Source of the DNA: Klebsiella sp. RIT-PI-d
GTDB taxonomy: Bacteria > Pseudomonadota > Gammaproteobacteria > Enterobacterales > Enterobacteriaceae
DNA length: 64,000 bases
Reading direction: 5' to 3'
Assembly: GCF_001187865.1 (NCBI RefSeq)
Contig: NZ_LGIT01000007.1
Coordinates: 28,077-92,076, forward strand
The notes beneath the pieces are model-generated. The model made no database searches and was not told where the DNA came from. It worked only from the letters and a program-made list of their open reading frames with translations. Below are positions 1 to 11,708 of this stretch, piece by piece; the stretch's first letter is position 1; each line of letters begins with the position of its first letter. A program made the position numbers and the translations under genes.

Positions 1-389
1 GCGTACTCCTGACGATAGCGGAATGCTGTCCACCAGCGATCGTTAATGTTGTACTGTACGCGGATATACGGCTTATAAATGGCAATGTTATCACCTGTTT
101 CAACAGCAATACCGGGCTGCCAGACCAGGTCCTGCCAGGTAAACTGATAGCTTGCCGTATACTCATTGCCGTTACTTTCCATATTGTTCCAGGCATCATT
201 AGATTGTGCATCATCGGAACGTGAAATAGCTTCAACAGCCACGCCAAAACCTGTCGAAAAACGGTGAGACATATAAACACGATCGTAGTTACGTCCGTCA
301 TCATAATATTCATGACGATAATCAACGTAACCAGCATGAGCAGCGCAGGATAATAAAGGAATAAGTAATAAGGCATACGTAGACTTCAT
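1..389 (-). CDS. KdgM-family outer-membrane porin (partial, N-terminal part)
   Basis: The gene reads leftward and runs off the window edge, so only about 129 residues are visible. It begins with a signal peptide (MKSTYALLLIPLLSCAAHA) followed by GYVDYRHEYYDDGRNYDRVY, the start typical of small 12-strand beta-barrel porins of the KdgM/NanC/OmpL family, which pass acidic oligosaccharides across the outer membrane. Alternating aromatic and polar residues (FTWQDLVWQPG, RWWTAFRYR) fit membrane beta strands. The start ATG has a purine-rich GAGAGGG upstream. Which member this is (oligogalacturonate, sialic acid or sulfoquinovose type) cannot be decided from the fragment. In E. coli this position next to rpmE is occupied by other genes, so it is a local difference. 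Confidence 0.8.
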   Translation of the reverse strand, partial: MKSTYALLLIPLLSCAAHAGYVDYRHEYYDDGRNYDRVYMSHRFSTGFGVAVEAISRSDDAQSNDAWNNMESNGNEYTASYQFTWQDLVWQPGIAVETGDNIAIYKPYIRVQYNINDRWWTAFRYRQEY

Positions 390-618
390 GACAAACCCTC
401 TCAAAAATGAGATCCCAGCAATAGAGTAAACCTGTGCGTTTCATCAATATAAAAAAACGTGAAACATAGAGGTCTGATAATTGGTTTATGTAGCGTCAGG
501 AAGTCTAGGGCACAGGACTAACGAAAACCTTTTGGATTTTGCCAGGAAATTAAATTGATGGCAGAAAAATAAAGATCGCGAAGACTCGGATCAATAATAG
601 AAACAATTTATCATTAAA

Positions 619-637
619 TGAAGAACGACGTTTCATT
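619..637. promoter_or_regulatory. Possible KdgR operator upstream of the porin gene
   Basis: TGAAGAACGACGTTTCATT has a perfect right half of the KdgR consensus (AATRAAAYRNYRTTTYATT) and a degenerate left half. KdgR represses kdgM-type porin genes in pectinolytic enterobacteria, and two better sites occur elsewhere in this window. The 230-base distance to the porin start and the weak left half keep this tentative. Confidence 0.3.
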
Positions 638-710
638 CGAGATTCGGGGGTTTTATATTGCGACCAATACTATCGACAGAGAACGACTAGCGGGAAGGAA
701 TTTTAGAGAC

Positions 711-732
711 AAAAAAAGCGCCTTGCGGCGCT
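711..732 (-). terminator. Rho-independent terminator of rpmE
   Basis: On the minus strand, GCGCC and GGCGC pair around a four-base loop and are followed by a run of T, about 20 bases after the rpmE stop codon. Confidence 0.8.
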
Positions 733-750
733 CTTTCCTGACAGCAAAAC

Positions 751-963
751 TTACTTGCTGGTCGGCAGGCTGAAACGCTTGTTAAAGCGGTCAACACGGC
801 CACCGGTAGCAACATCACGCTGCTTGCCAGTATAGAACGGGTGGCATTTGCTGCACACGTCCAGGTTCAGGTCGTGACCCACGGTAGAGCGGGTTTTGAT
901 CACATTACCGCAAGAGCAGTTTGCAGTAATTTCTACGTAATTCGGGTGAATATCTTTTTTCAT
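751..963 (-). CDS. rpmE: 50S ribosomal protein L31 (zinc-binding form)
   Basis: This 70-residue protein begins [20 protein letters not shown] and carries the C-X-C and CSKC cysteines (residues 16, 18, 37, 40) that bind zinc in the C+ paralogue of L31. L31 joins the central protuberance of the large subunit to the head of the small subunit. Length and sequence match the E. coli protein almost throughout. It is transcribed away from priA, with its own terminator at 711-732. The zinc-free paralogue (ykgM type) that replaces it under zinc starvation is not in this window. Confidence 0.97.
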   Translation of the reverse strand: MKKDIHPNYVEITANCSCGNVIKTRSTVGHDLNLDVCSKCHPFYTGKQRDVATGGRVDRFNKRFSLPTSK

Positions 964-1007
964 CGGGAAAACCTCAGTTTAAGGCCGCGTCGCTCTTCCA
1001 GCCCTAA

Positions 1008-3368
<2,361 letters not shown>

Positions 3369-3523
3369 GCCAAACGATGCGAGGAGGATCGAGAAATTTA
3401 ATGTTCGTCACACTTTCTATGAAATTTCTGTAACTCTTCAGATAACTATCTGTTAAAAGTGTGGATGATGTCAGAGAAAGAGGATGTCTCTGTGCCTGCG
3501 CGGCGTATGCGAGGAGAAAAGAG

Positions 3524-4552
3524 GTGAAGACCAGTAAAACAGTTGCTTCGGCAACGATGAAGGATGTAGCGCTGAAAGCAAACGTCTCAACGGCAACCGT
3601 GTCGCGGGCGTTGATGAACCCGGAGAAAGTATCTCAGTCTACCCGCAATCGGGTTGAGCAAGCCGCGATTGATGTGGGCTATTATCCTCAGGCGCTCGGG
3701 CGAAACACCCGCCGTAATGAATCACGTACTCTTTTGGTGATTGTGCCGGATATTTGCGATCCCTTTTTCAGCGAGATTATTCGCGGTATTGAAGTGACGG
3801 CTGCCGGAGAGGGTTATCTGGTACTGATTGGCGACTGCGCGCATCAGAATCAGCAGGAAAAAACCTTTATCGATTTAATTATTACCAAGCAGATTGACGG
3901 TATGTTACTGCTCGGTTCAAAGCTACCGTTTGATGCCAGTATCGAAGAGCAACGAAATCTGCCGCCAATGGTCATGGCTAACGAATTCGCGCCGGAGCTG
4001 GAACTGCCCACGGTGCATATCGACAACCTGACCGCCGCCTTTGACGCCGTAAACTATCTGCATAACCTGGGGCATCAGCGTATCGGGTGTATTGCCGGGC
4101 CGGAAGAAATGCCGCTGTGTCATTATCGGTTACAGGGCTACGTTCAGGCCCTGCGCCGTAGCGGCATTACCGTCGATCCGCATTATATTGCGCGAGGTAA
4201 TTTCACCTATGAAGCGGGTGCTCAGGCGCTGGAGCAACTTTTGGCGCTACCGAAGCCACCGACGGCTGTTTTCTGCCATAGTGATATAATGGCTCTGGGT
4301 GCCCTGTCCTGGGCAAAGCGTCAGGGGTTACGTATTCCGCAGGATTTGTCGATCATCGGCTTCGATAACATTTCGCTATCTGAGTTCTGCGATCCTCCGC
4401 TGACCACCGTTTCACAACCGCGCTTTGAGATTGGACGGGAAGCAATGCTGTTATTGCTCGATCAATTGCACGGACAAAATGTCAGTAGCGGTTCGCGCTT
4501 ACTGGATTGTGAACTTATTATACGTGGCAGCACGGGAAATATATTGTCTTAA
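3524..4552 (+). CDS. cytR: LacI-family repressor of nucleoside catabolism, CytR
   Basis: CytR binds DNA together with CRP and represses nucleoside uptake and catabolic genes; cytidine is the inducer. A GTG start is chosen because GAGGAGA lies six bases upstream and the resulting 342-residue protein begins like E. coli CytR, which also uses GTG; longer upstream reading lacks similarity. The helix-turn-helix is at about residues 12-31 (MKDVALKANVSTATVSRALM), followed by the periplasmic-binding-protein-like core (IVPDICDPFFSEIIRGIEV) and the C-terminal CDPPLTTVSQP region. Codon use and context are ordinary. Confidence 0.96.
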   Translation: MKTSKTVASATMKDVALKANVSTATVSRALMNPEKVSQSTRNRVEQAAIDVGYYPQALGRNTRRNESRTLLVIVPDICDPFFSEIIRGIEVTAAGEGYLVLIGDCAHQNQQEKTFIDLIITKQIDGMLLLGSKLPFDASIEEQRNLPPMVMANEFAPELELPTVHIDNLTAAFDAVNYLHNLGHQRIGCIAGPEEMPLCHYRLQGYVQALRRSGITVDPHYIARGNFTYEAGAQALEQLLALPKPPTAVFCHSDIMALGALSWAKRQGLRIPQDLSIIGFDNISLSEFCDPPLTTVSQPRFEIGREAMLLLLDQLHGQNVSSGSRLLDCELIIRGSTGNILS

Positions 4553-4645
4553 AGTATACCGGCTTTAAGACTCCCCCGTCTGGTCAAAGGCCCGTCGCTT
4601 AAGTAACATGACGGACTAATAACAAATAAATACAGCGAAACGATA

Positions 4646-5605
4646 GTGGCACAACGAGATTATGTACGCCGCAGCCAACCGGCTTCTTCGCGGCGCAAAA
4701 AGAGCACCTCACGTCAAAAACAACGGACTCTGCCTGCTGTTTCGCCAGCCATGGTTGCTATTGCTGCCGCCATACTGGTGGCCTTTATTGGTGGACTGTA
4801 CTTTATTACCCACCATAAAAAAGAAGAATCTGAAGCACTTCAGGGGCGTCAGGTAACCGGTAACGGCCTGCCACCGAAACCAGAGGAACGCTGGAAATAT
4901 ATTAAAGAGCTGGAGAGCCGTCAGCCCGGCATCCGCACGCCGACTGAACCGTCAGCGGGCGGAGAAGTGAAAAATGCGAATCAGCTGACGAATGAACAGC
5001 GTCAGCTGCTGGAGCAAATGCAGGCCGACATGCGCCAGCAGCCGACGCAGCTTAATGAAGTACCGTGGAATGAACAAACCCCGGCGCAACGTCAACAAAC
5101 GCTCCAGCGCCAGCAGCAGGCTCAGGCTCAACAGCAAAAACAGCAGCAACAGCAGCAACAGCAGTCGAATACGCAGCCCGTTCAGCAACCGCGCACGCAA
5201 CCGCGAACCGTTGAACAGCCGGTTCAGCAGCCACGCCAAAGTCAGCCGTCGCAGCAGCCGTATCAGGATTTAATCCAGACGCCAGCGCATACTACGTCGA
5301 CGCAGCCTAAAACACAGGCAGCGGCACCTGCCGCGCGCGAAGCGGAAGCGCCAAAGCAAACCGCGGAGAAAACAGACGATCGCCGCTGGTTAATGCAGTG
5401 TGGTGCATTTAAAGGCGCAGAGCAGGCGGAAACCATTCGTGCACAGCTGGCGTTTGAAGGTTTTGACTCCCATATTACCAACAGCAACGGTATTAATCGG
5501 GTCGTAATTGGGCCAATTAAAGGTAAAGACAACGCGGACGGTATGCTTAATCGTTTGAAGATGGCCGGTCACGCAAACTGCATTCGCGTTGCCGTCAGGG
5601 GTTGA
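4646..5605 (+). CDS. ftsN: Cell division protein FtsN
   Basis: FtsN triggers septal peptidoglycan synthesis by activating FtsQLB/FtsWI. The protein is 319 residues, starting at a GTG as in E. coli. It has a short basic cytoplasmic segment ([11 protein letters not shown]), one membrane span (about residues 32-55), the short periplasmic essential region (around [20 protein letters not shown]), a long low-complexity Gln/Pro linker, and a C-terminal SPOR domain (from about residue 245, [17 protein letters not shown]) that binds denuded glycan. The linker has a run of eight consecutive glutamines from CAG/CAA repeats, longer than I recall for K-12. Its stop codon overlaps the heat-shock promoter of hslV. 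Confidence 0.97.
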   Translation: MAQRDYVRRSQPASSRRKKSTSRQKQRTLPAVSPAMVAIAAAILVAFIGGLYFITHHKKEESEALQGRQVTGNGLPPKPEERWKYIKELESRQPGIRTPTEPSAGGEVKNANQLTNEQRQLLEQMQADMRQQPTQLNEVPWNEQTPAQRQQTLQRQQQAQAQQQKQQQQQQQQSNTQPVQQPRTQPRTVEQPVQQPRQSQPSQQPYQDLIQTPAHTTSTQPKTQAAAPAAREAEAPKQTAEKTDDRRWLMQCGAFKGAEQAETIRAQLAFEGFDSHITNSNGINRVVIGPIKGKDNADGMLNRLKMAGHANCIRVAVRG

Positions 5606-5628
5606 AACCCCCAAAATCTCCCCCATCT
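5601..5628 (+). promoter_or_regulatory. Sigma32 (RpoH) promoter of hslVU
   Basis: GTTGAAA (5601-5607) and CCCCATCT (5621-5628) with a 13-base spacer match the heat-shock consensus CTTGAAA-N13-CCCCATNT closely. The -35 element contains the stop codon of ftsN, so the promoter begins inside the preceding gene. Confidence 0.9.
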
Positions 5629-5641
5629 ATAATTCCATTCA

Positions 5642-5662
5642 GCCCCGCAAATACTGCGGGGC
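5642..5662 (+). promoter_or_regulatory. 5'-UTR stem-loop of hslVU mRNA
   Basis: GCCCCGCA and TGCGGGGC form a perfect eight-base-pair stem with a five-base AATAC loop between the promoter and the hslV start. A stem-loop in the same place is known to stabilise E. coli hslVU mRNA. Confidence 0.75.
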
Positions 5663-5696
5663 GCCTATTCCGCTTTTGCACCCAGGGGGGCATCTC

Positions 5697-6227
5697 GTGA
5701 CAACAATAGTAAGCGTACGCCGTAACGGCCATGTGGTCATCGCAGGTGATGGTCAGGCCACGCTCGGCAACACCGTAATGAAAGGCAACGTAAAAAAAGT
5801 ACGTCGTCTTTACAACGATAAAGTCATCGCAGGCTTTGCCGGCGGCACCGCCGATGCTTTCACCCTCTTCGAACTGTTTGAACGCAAGCTGGAAATGCAC
5901 CAGGGTCACCTGGTTAAAGCCGCCGTTGAACTGGCGAAAGACTGGCGTACCGACCGTATGCTGCGCAAACTTGAAGCGCTGCTGGCCGTCGCCGACGAAA
6001 ATGCCTCATTGATTATTACCGGTAATGGCGACGTTGTTCAGCCAGAAAATGATTTGATTGCGATTGGCTCTGGTGGGCCTTACGCGCAGGCTGCTGCCCG
6101 TGCTCTGCTGGAAAACACCGAGCTTGGCGCACGTGACATTGCGGAGAAAGCGTTGGGGATTGCAGGCGATATCTGCATCTATACCAACCACTTCCACACT
6201 ATTGAAGAATTGCCGTCTAAGGCGTAA
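5697..6227 (+). CDS. hslV: ATP-dependent protease proteolytic subunit HslV (ClpQ)
   Basis: HslV forms a double-hexamer threonine protease activated by HslU. The GTG start preceded by AGGGGGG gives 176 residues beginning [20 protein letters not shown], so that Thr2 becomes the N-terminal nucleophile after Met removal; longer readings would bury it. The [16 protein letters not shown] region and the C-terminal Tyr-Thr-Asn-His segment are conserved. hslU follows after nine bases, making a two-gene heat-shock operon from the sigma32 promoter at 5601. Confidence 0.97.
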   Translation: MTTIVSVRRNGHVVIAGDGQATLGNTVMKGNVKKVRRLYNDKVIAGFAGGTADAFTLFELFERKLEMHQGHLVKAAVELAKDWRTDRMLRKLEALLAVADENASLIITGNGDVVQPENDLIAIGSGGPYAQAAARALLENTELGARDIAEKALGIAGDICIYTNHFHTIEELPSKA

Positions 6228-6236
6228 GGATCACCC

Positions 6237-7568
6237 ATGTCTGAAATGACCCCACGCGAAATTGTCAGCGAACTGAACAAACACATTATCGGTCAGGATG
6301 CGGCTAAGCGTTCTGTGGCCATTGCATTACGTAACCGCTGGCGTCGTATGCAGCTTGACGAAGAGCTGCGCCATGAAGTTACGCCAAAAAATATTCTGAT
6401 GATCGGCCCGACCGGCGTAGGTAAAACTGAAATTGCCCGCCGTCTGGCAAAACTGGCTAACGCGCCGTTCATTAAAGTTGAAGCGACTAAATTCACCGAG
6501 GTGGGCTATGTCGGTAAAGAAGTGGATTCTATCATTCGCGATCTGACCGACTCTGCGATCAAAATGGTTCGCGTTCAGTCTATTGAGAAATACCGTTACC
6601 GCGCGGAAGAAATGGCGGAAGAGCGTATTCTTGATGTGCTGATCCCACCGGCTAAAAACAACTGGGGCCAGGCTGAGCAACAGGCTGAACCGTCCGCAGC
6701 GCGTCAGGCATTCCGCAAAAAACTGCGTGAAGGCCAGCTCGATGACAAAGAAATCGAGATTGATCTGGCTGCGGCGCCAATGGGCGTTGAAATCATGGCA
6801 CCTCCGGGCATGGAAGAGATGACCAGCCAGCTTCAGTCGATGTTCCAGAATCTGGGTGGCCAGAAGCAAAAACCGCGCAAGCTAAAAATCAAGGAAGCGA
6901 TGAAGCTCCTGATTGAAGAAGAAGCCGCGAAACTGGTTAACCCGGAAGAGTTAAAACAGGACGCGGTCGATGCGGTTGAGCAGCACGGTATCGTGTTTAT
7001 CGACGAAATCGACAAAATCTGTAAGCGCGGCGAATCTAATGGCCCGGACGTTTCCCGTGAAGGTGTTCAGCGCGACCTGCTGCCGCTGGTGGAAGGCTGT
7101 ACCGTTTCCACTAAACACGGCATGGTCAAAACGGATCATATTCTGTTTATCGCCTCCGGTGCATTCCAGGTGGCTAAACCGTCCGATCTTATTCCGGAAT
7201 TGCAGGGTCGTCTGCCTATCCGCGTTGAGCTTCAGGCGCTCACAACCGGTGATTTTGAACGCATTTTGACTGAGCCTAACGCATCTGTAACCGTACAGTA
7301 CAAAGCGCTGATGGCCACTGAAGGCGTTAATATTGAGTTTACCGAAGACGGTATTAAGCGCATCGCACAGGCCGCCTGGCAGGTCAACGAAACCACAGAA
7401 AACATCGGCGCACGCCGTCTGCATACCGTGCTTGAGCGTCTTATGGAAGATATTTCCTACGATGCCAGCGATCTCAACGGTGAAACCATCATCATTGATG
7501 CAGACTATGTGAGTAAGCACCTTGATGCTTTAGTAGCAGATGAAGATTTGAGCCGTTTTATCTTATAA
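6237..7568 (+). CDS. hslU: HslU (ClpY) AAA+ unfoldase
   Basis: HslU is the hexameric ATPase that unfolds substrates such as SulA and RpoH and feeds them to HslV. The 443-residue protein has Walker A GPTGVGKT (residues 57-64), the inserted I domain (about 110-245), Walker B with [10 protein letters not shown], the sensor region SRE and the C-terminal tail ending LSRFIL that inserts into HslV. A typical AAGGA ribosome site lies before the ATG. Confidence 0.98.
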   Translation: MSEMTPREIVSELNKHIIGQDAAKRSVAIALRNRWRRMQLDEELRHEVTPKNILMIGPTGVGKTEIARRLAKLANAPFIKVEATKFTEVGYVGKEVDSIIRDLTDSAIKMVRVQSIEKYRYRAEEMAEERILDVLIPPAKNNWGQAEQQAEPSAARQAFRKKLREGQLDDKEIEIDLAAAPMGVEIMAPPGMEEMTSQLQSMFQNLGGQKQKPRKLKIKEAMKLLIEEEAAKLVNPEELKQDAVDAVEQHGIVFIDEIDKICKRGESNGPDVSREGVQRDLLPLVEGCTVSTKHGMVKTDHILFIASGAFQVAKPSDLIPELQGRLPIRVELQALTTGDFERILTEPNASVTVQYKALMATEGVNIEFTEDGIKRIAQAAWQVNETTENIGARRLHTVLERLMEDISYDASDLNGETIIIDADYVSKHLDALVADEDLSRFIL

Positions 7569-7597
7569 TCGTGCTCAATACGTTTTCATCACTTCAG

Positions 7598-7624
7598 ATG
7601 GGGCTAATAAGCCCCATTTTTTAT
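7598..7624 (+). terminator. Rho-independent terminator after hslVU
   Basis: ATGGGGCT and AGCCCCAT pair around AATA and are followed by a run of T; the T run extends to the region just before menA. Confidence 0.88.
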
Positions 7625-7635
7625 TGGCCGGAATT

Positions 7636-8562
7636 ATGACTGAACAACCTTTAAGCCCGACTCAGGCATGGCTCGAAAGCCTGCGACCTAAGACGCTCCC
7701 GCTGGCCTTTAGCGCCATTGTGGTCGGTACTGCGCTGGCATGGTGGCAGGGACACTTTAATCCGCTGGTCGCCATCCTGGCGCTGGTCACCGCCGGATTG
7801 CTGCAAATTCTCTCCAACCTGGCGAATGACTATGGTGATGCGGTCAAAGGAAGCGACAAGCCTGACCGTATTGGCCCGCTACGCGGAATGCAAAAAGGTG
7901 CGATTACTCAGCAGCAAATGAAACGCGCGCTGATCGTTACCATTGTTCTTACCTGCGTATCCGGACTGGCGCTGGTCGCGGTGGCCTGTGAGACCATGAC
8001 CGACTTTATCGGCTTTCTGGTACTTGGCTGTCTTTCTATTGTCGCCGCTATCACCTATACCATGGGTAATCGTCCTTACGGCTATATTGGCCTGGGGGAT
8101 ATTTCGGTACTGGTTTTTTTCGGCTGGCTAAGCGTCATGGGCAGCTGGTATCTTCAGGCACATAGCGTGATCCCGGCAATTATTTTACCTGCCACCGCCT
8201 GCGGTCTGCTGGCGACCGCGGTGTTGAATATCAATAATCTGCGCGACATCGATAGCGACCGGCAAAATGGTAAGAACACCCTGGTGGTACGCCTCGGGCC
8301 GCTGAATGCCCGACGTTACCACAGCGTTTTGCTGGCTGGCGCGTTGCTATGCCTTGCGCTTTTTAACCTGATTTCACTGCAAAGCCCGTGGGGCTGGCTG
8401 TTTATTCTGGCCGCGCCGCTCCTGTTCCGCCAGGCGCGCTATGTGATGCGTGAACGCGATCCGCTTGCAATGCGTCCGATGCTGGAACGCACCGTAAAAG
8501 GCGCATTGCTGACTAACCTGCTGTTTGTGGTTGGGATTATCCTCAGTCAGACGCTGAATTAA
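7636..8562 (+). CDS. menA: 1,4-dihydroxy-2-naphthoate polyprenyltransferase MenA
   Basis: MenA joins octaprenyl diphosphate to 1,4-dihydroxy-2-naphthoate to make demethylmenaquinone at the inner membrane. The ATG at 7636 gives MTEQPLSPTQAWLESLRPKT and 308 residues as in E. coli. The UbiA-family signature NDYGDAVKGSDKPDRIGP (N-D-X3-D-X4-D) near residues 64-81 and a second Asp-rich loop NNLRDIDSDRQNGK are visible among about eight to nine hydrophobic segments. Confidence 0.96.
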   Translation: MTEQPLSPTQAWLESLRPKTLPLAFSAIVVGTALAWWQGHFNPLVAILALVTAGLLQILSNLANDYGDAVKGSDKPDRIGPLRGMQKGAITQQQMKRALIVTIVLTCVSGLALVAVACETMTDFIGFLVLGCLSIVAAITYTMGNRPYGYIGLGDISVLVFFGWLSVMGSWYLQAHSVIPAIILPATACGLLATAVLNINNLRDIDSDRQNGKNTLVVRLGPLNARRYHSVLLAGALLCLALFNLISLQSPWGWLFILAAPLLFRQARYVMRERDPLAMRPMLERTVKGALLTNLLFVVGIILSQTLN

Positions 8563-8654
8563 CTGACAAATATCAATTAACAATTGTTGATTTTGCCAAC
8601 AGTACGCCTGGCGCGATATACTGAAGGTTCTCGCAGCAACGGAACGTTAAGCCT

Positions 8655-9140
8655 ATGAAATACGATACTTCCGAACTTTGCGACATCTACCAGGAAGATG
8701 TCAACGTCGTGGAACCGCTGTTCACCAACTTTGGTGGTCGGTCGTCGTTTGGCGGCCAAATTACCACGGTGAAATGTTTCGAGGACAACGGGTTGCTGTA
8801 CGATCTGCTCGAACAAAATGGTCGTGGCCGCATCCTGTTAGTTGACGGCGGCGGCTCCGTTCGTCGCGCGCTGATTGATGCGGATCTCGCCCGCACCGCG
8901 GCGCAAAATGAATGGGAAGGAATTGTGGTGTACGGTTCAGTACGCCAGGTCGACGACCTTGAAGAACTTGATATTGGCATTCAGGCGATTGCCGCCATTC
9001 CAGCCGGCGCGGCGGGTGAAGGCATCGGTGAAAGTGACGTACGCGTCAATTTTGGCGGCGTAACGTTCTTCTCCGGCGACCATCTTTACGCTGATAATAC
9101 CGGTATTATCCTGTCGGAAGACGCGCTGGATATCGAATAG
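8655..9140 (+). CDS. rraA: Ribonuclease E activity regulator RraA
   Basis: RraA is a trimeric ring protein that binds RNase E and the RhlB helicase and dampens RNA decay. The 161-residue protein matches E. coli RraA almost throughout ([40 protein letters not shown]). The fold is shared with HMG aldolases, but the enterobacterial protein is a regulator, and an older menG assignment is incorrect. In E. coli it is followed by zapB and glpFKX; here those genes are absent. Confidence 0.96.
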   Translation: MKYDTSELCDIYQEDVNVVEPLFTNFGGRSSFGGQITTVKCFEDNGLLYDLLEQNGRGRILLVDGGGSVRRALIDADLARTAAQNEWEGIVVYGSVRQVDDLEELDIGIQAIAAIPAGAAGEGIGESDVRVNFGGVTFFSGDHLYADNTGIILSEDALDIE

Positions 9141-9150
9141 TTCTCCTGCC

Positions 9151-9178
9151 AAAGAAAAGGGAAGGTTTCCCTTCCCTT
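9151..9178 (-). terminator. Terminator facing rraA, probably for pfkA
   Basis: AAGGGAAGG and CCTTCCCTT make a nine-base-pair stem with a TTTC loop. On the minus strand it is followed by TTTTCTTT, so it suits leftward transcription from pfkA; rightward the T tract is poor. Confidence 0.55.
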
Positions 9179-9212
9179 CTGACTTCTCTCTGTGTAGCGC
9201 GGTGGAACATTT

Positions 9213-9299
9213 GCCTGGCGGCGCTTTGCTTGCACAGGCCCGCGCAATACATAACCTGCTGATATAGCAGGCGTGGCAGGCCAGGTGTAGCCGCCAGCC
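9213..9299. repeat. REP/BIME-like palindromic element
   Basis: A REP-like unit GCCTGGCGGCGCTTTGCTTG...AGGCC (9213-9240) is followed by a small hairpin (CCTGCT/AGCAGG, 9255-9271) and an inverted partner whose complement reads GCTGGCGGCTACACCTGGCC (9279-9298). The arrangement is that of a bacterial interspersed mosaic element between the convergent rraA and pfkA genes. Confidence 0.55.
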
Positions 9300-9313
9300 C
9301 GCATTTAACCCGC

Positions 9314-10276
9314 TTAGTACAACTTCTTAGCCGTTTCCAGCCAGTCACCTTTGAACGGACGCTTCATATTTTCAATCGCATCAATGATGTCATGGTGAAC
9401 CAGTTTTTCGTTCTGGATACCCACGCAACGACCACCGTGACCAGCAAGCAGCAGATCGATAGCATACGCGCCCATACGGGATGCCAGAATACGGTCGTAA
9501 GGCACCGGAGAGCCGCCACGCTGAATGTGACCTAACACGGTGGCACGCGTTTCACGATGGGTTTCTTTCTCGATGTAATCCGCCAGCTCGTGGATATCAC
9601 ACATATGTTCAGTGATCGCAACGATCGCGTGTTTTTTACCTTTGGCGATGCCCGCTTTGATTTCGGCCACCAGATCGTCACGGCTAAATTCGACTTCCGG
9701 CACCATAACAAACTCACAGCCGCCCGCGATAGCTGCCGCCAGGGTCAGATCGCCGCAGTAGCGGCCCATGACTTCAACAATAGAGATACGCTGGTGAGAA
9801 GAGGACGTGTCGCGCAGGCGGTCAATCGCCTCGACGACGGTACCCAGCGCGGTGAAATAGCCGATGGTGTAGTCGGTACCTTTGATATCGTTATCAATCG
9901 TACCCGGCAGACCGATGCACGGGAAACCCATTTCAGTCAGGCGTTTTGCCCCCATGTAGGAACCGTCACCGCCGATAACTACCAGAGCATCTATACCGCG
10001 CTTTTTCATGTTCTCGATAGCCACAGCACGGATATGTTCTTCGCGGAATTCAGGGAAACGTGCGGAGCCGAGGAATGTGCCGCCACGGTTGATCATGTCG
10101 GAAACGCTGTAGCGGTCGAGCTGGATCATACGGTCTTCGTACAATCCCAGATAACCGTCATACACGCCCATCACTTCCAGACCTTCCGTTAATGCTGCAC
10201 GGACAACGCCACGAATCGCAGCGTTCATGCCCGGCGCATCGCCGCCACTTGTCAACACACCGATTTTCTTAATCAT
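9314..10276 (-). CDS. pfkA: 6-phosphofructokinase I
   Basis: PfkA phosphorylates fructose 6-phosphate with ATP, the committed glycolytic step, and is inhibited by PEP and activated by ADP. The 320-residue protein has the N-terminal ATP loop ([20 protein letters not shown]), GGDGSYMGA, the catalytic [10 protein letters not shown] with its general-base Asp, and MGRYCGDL substrate residues. Upstream lies a Cra-type palindrome. In E. coli its downstream neighbour is sbp; here it is a REP-like element and rraA. Confidence 0.98.
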   Translation of the reverse strand: MIKKIGVLTSGGDAPGMNAAIRGVVRAALTEGLEVMGVYDGYLGLYEDRMIQLDRYSVSDMINRGGTFLGSARFPEFREEHIRAVAIENMKKRGIDALVVIGGDGSYMGAKRLTEMGFPCIGLPGTIDNDIKGTDYTIGYFTALGTVVEAIDRLRDTSSSHQRISIVEVMGRYCGDLTLAAAIAGGCEFVMVPEVEFSRDDLVAEIKAGIAKGKKHAIVAITEHMCDIHELADYIEKETHRETRATVLGHIQRGGSPVPYDRILASRMGAYAIDLLLAGHGGRCVGIQNEKLVHHDIIDAIENMKRPFKGDWLETAKKLY

Positions 10277-10383
10277 GACTACCTCTGAACTTAGAATGCA
10301 AAATGAAATCTGATGCCGGAAACGAACTTAGGCTTATCCAAAGTACGTAACGAATACTGCCGATAGTATATCAATCCTCTGTT

Positions 10384-10400
10384 GCTGAATTGATTCAGGT
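10384..10400. promoter_or_regulatory. Cra (FruR) operator of pfkA
   Basis: GCTGAATTGATTCAGGT is a near-palindrome matching the Cra half-site TGAA...TTCA and the known E. coli pfkA operator position. Cra represses pfkA when fructose 1-phosphate is low. Confidence 0.75.
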
Positions 10401-10470
10401 CAGACCAAACGGCGCTAATTTATACAAAAAATGCCGATCCAACCCGCACTTTTACAAGAAACACAAAAGC

Positions 10471-11364
10471 TCAAAGCCGTTGTTCCTCCAGCGGTACTAC
10501 CGAGCAGGGGTCCTGGTGAATGATGATGTCCGATCCCGGAAAACGAAGTAAAAGAGCCTGCTCAATCTGATCGGCCACAAGATGTGCTTCGACCAGTGGC
10601 AAATTGTCATCCATTTCTAAATGAATTTGAATAAAGCGGGTCGGCCCTGACTGCCGCGTTCGTAAGTCATGCGCACCACGCACGCCTGGCCAGGCGATGA
10701 CGGTGTTAATAATTTCCTGCCGCTCTGCATCAGGAAGTGCACGATCCAGCAGAGACTGCACGGCTTCATACCCCATTCGTAACGCGCTATACAGGATATA
10801 GACACCAATCCCGAGTGCAAACAACGCGTCTGCCCGGTGCCAGCCATACCATGACAGACCAAGCGCAATAAGAATGGTTCCGTTCATCATAACATCAGAC
10901 TGATAATGAAGCATATCTGCGCGCACAGCCTGGCTGTGGGTCTTGCGGACAACCCAGCGCTGAAAAGTGACTAAAATTACTGTGCTGATAAGCGCAATAA
11001 GGGTGACCACTACACCGATACCGGGTGCTTTCATCTCTACCGGATTAGCCAGATGCTGAACGCCGGTAAGAAAGAGAAACAGGGCTGAGCCGGAGATAAA
11101 CATACTCTGTGCCAGCGCGGCCAGAGATTCCGCCTTGCCATGGCCAAAGGTATGCTCATCATCAGCGGGTTGCAGCGAGTAGCGCACCACCAGAAGGTTG
11201 GTGAGGGAAGCGGCAATATCGACCAGTGAATCGACCAGCGCGGCCAGGATGCTGACTGAACCGGTGTACCACCATGCCACTATTTTAATGATTAACAAAC
11301 AGGACGCCATTATCGTAGCGGCAATCGCTGCGCGGCTGACCAGTTGGCCATAAGAATGATTCAT
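10471..11364 (-). CDS. fieF: Ferrous iron/zinc efflux transporter FieF (CDF family)
   Basis: FieF (YiiP) exports Zn2+ or Fe2+ in exchange for protons. The 297-residue protein has six predicted membrane segments and the metal-site residues DSLVD (TM2, D45/D49) and HYQSD (TM5, H153/D157), followed by a cytoplasmic ferredoxin-like domain with conserved His ([19 protein letters not shown], HLEMD, IHQDP). It is three residues shorter than E. coli FieF at the C-terminus. An AGGAG ribosome site precedes ATG. Neighbour order fieF-(DUF3757)-cpxP differs from E. coli by the inserted gene. Confidence 0.96.
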   Translation of the reverse strand: MNHSYGQLVSRAAIAATIMASCLLIIKIVAWWYTGSVSILAALVDSLVDIAASLTNLLVVRYSLQPADDEHTFGHGKAESLAALAQSMFISGSALFLFLTGVQHLANPVEMKAPGIGVVVTLIALISTVILVTFQRWVVRKTHSQAVRADMLHYQSDVMMNGTILIALGLSWYGWHRADALFALGIGVYILYSALRMGYEAVQSLLDRALPDAERQEIINTVIAWPGVRGAHDLRTRQSGPTRFIQIHLEMDDNLPLVEAHLVADQIEQALLLRFPGSDIIIHQDPCSVVPLEEQRL

Positions 11365-11708
11365 AGATTCTCCTGCTTTATCCTCGGGTAGTATAACGCA
11401 CGTCGGGAGCAGGACGAAAAGGCGGTCTGGACCAGAAAATCATCTCGTTTACGCTTGATTAAGAATACTGGCGGGCAAACTCATCATTAGCATAAATATT
11501 AATATAATAAATGCTGCAAATTCCGCCATACCTGAAATAAAAACCCAGAAGCAACATCATTATTATCACACCTGACATCACTAAATAATTTTATATTTTT
11601 TGATAACTAACATATTGTACGAGTTTTAATAATTATGGCACTTTACCGGCAGTCGTTGGAATACGCATTGTGAAAAGAATAACCACTTCCAATATAAAGG
11701 ACTAAATA
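11365..11708. other. Divergent intergenic region fieF / DUF3757 gene
   Basis: This 344-base AT-rich stretch separates two diverging genes and must hold both promoters. No clear operator palindrome, RNA gene or coding stretch was seen. Confidence 0.5.

Larger units (their letters stand above)
390..750. other. Intergenic region between porin gene and rpmE
   Basis: This 361-base AT-rich stretch holds the promoter region of the leftward porin gene and the downstream region of rpmE including its terminator. Apart from a KdgR-like half-palindrome (619-637) and the terminator, no coding or RNA feature was recognised. Confidence 0.5.

Noticed and set aside
5128..5170. CAG repeat as a tandem-repeat regulatory element
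   Set aside because: It is in-frame coding sequence of the FtsN linker, reported as a protein feature only.
4952..5239. Leucine-rich antisense ORF in ftsN suggesting a membrane protein
   Set aside because: The leucine runs are only the reverse reading of the CAG/CAA glutamine repeats.
6327..6869. 180-codon open frame antisense to hslU
   Set aside because: No domain, no ribosome site, full overlap with a conserved gene.
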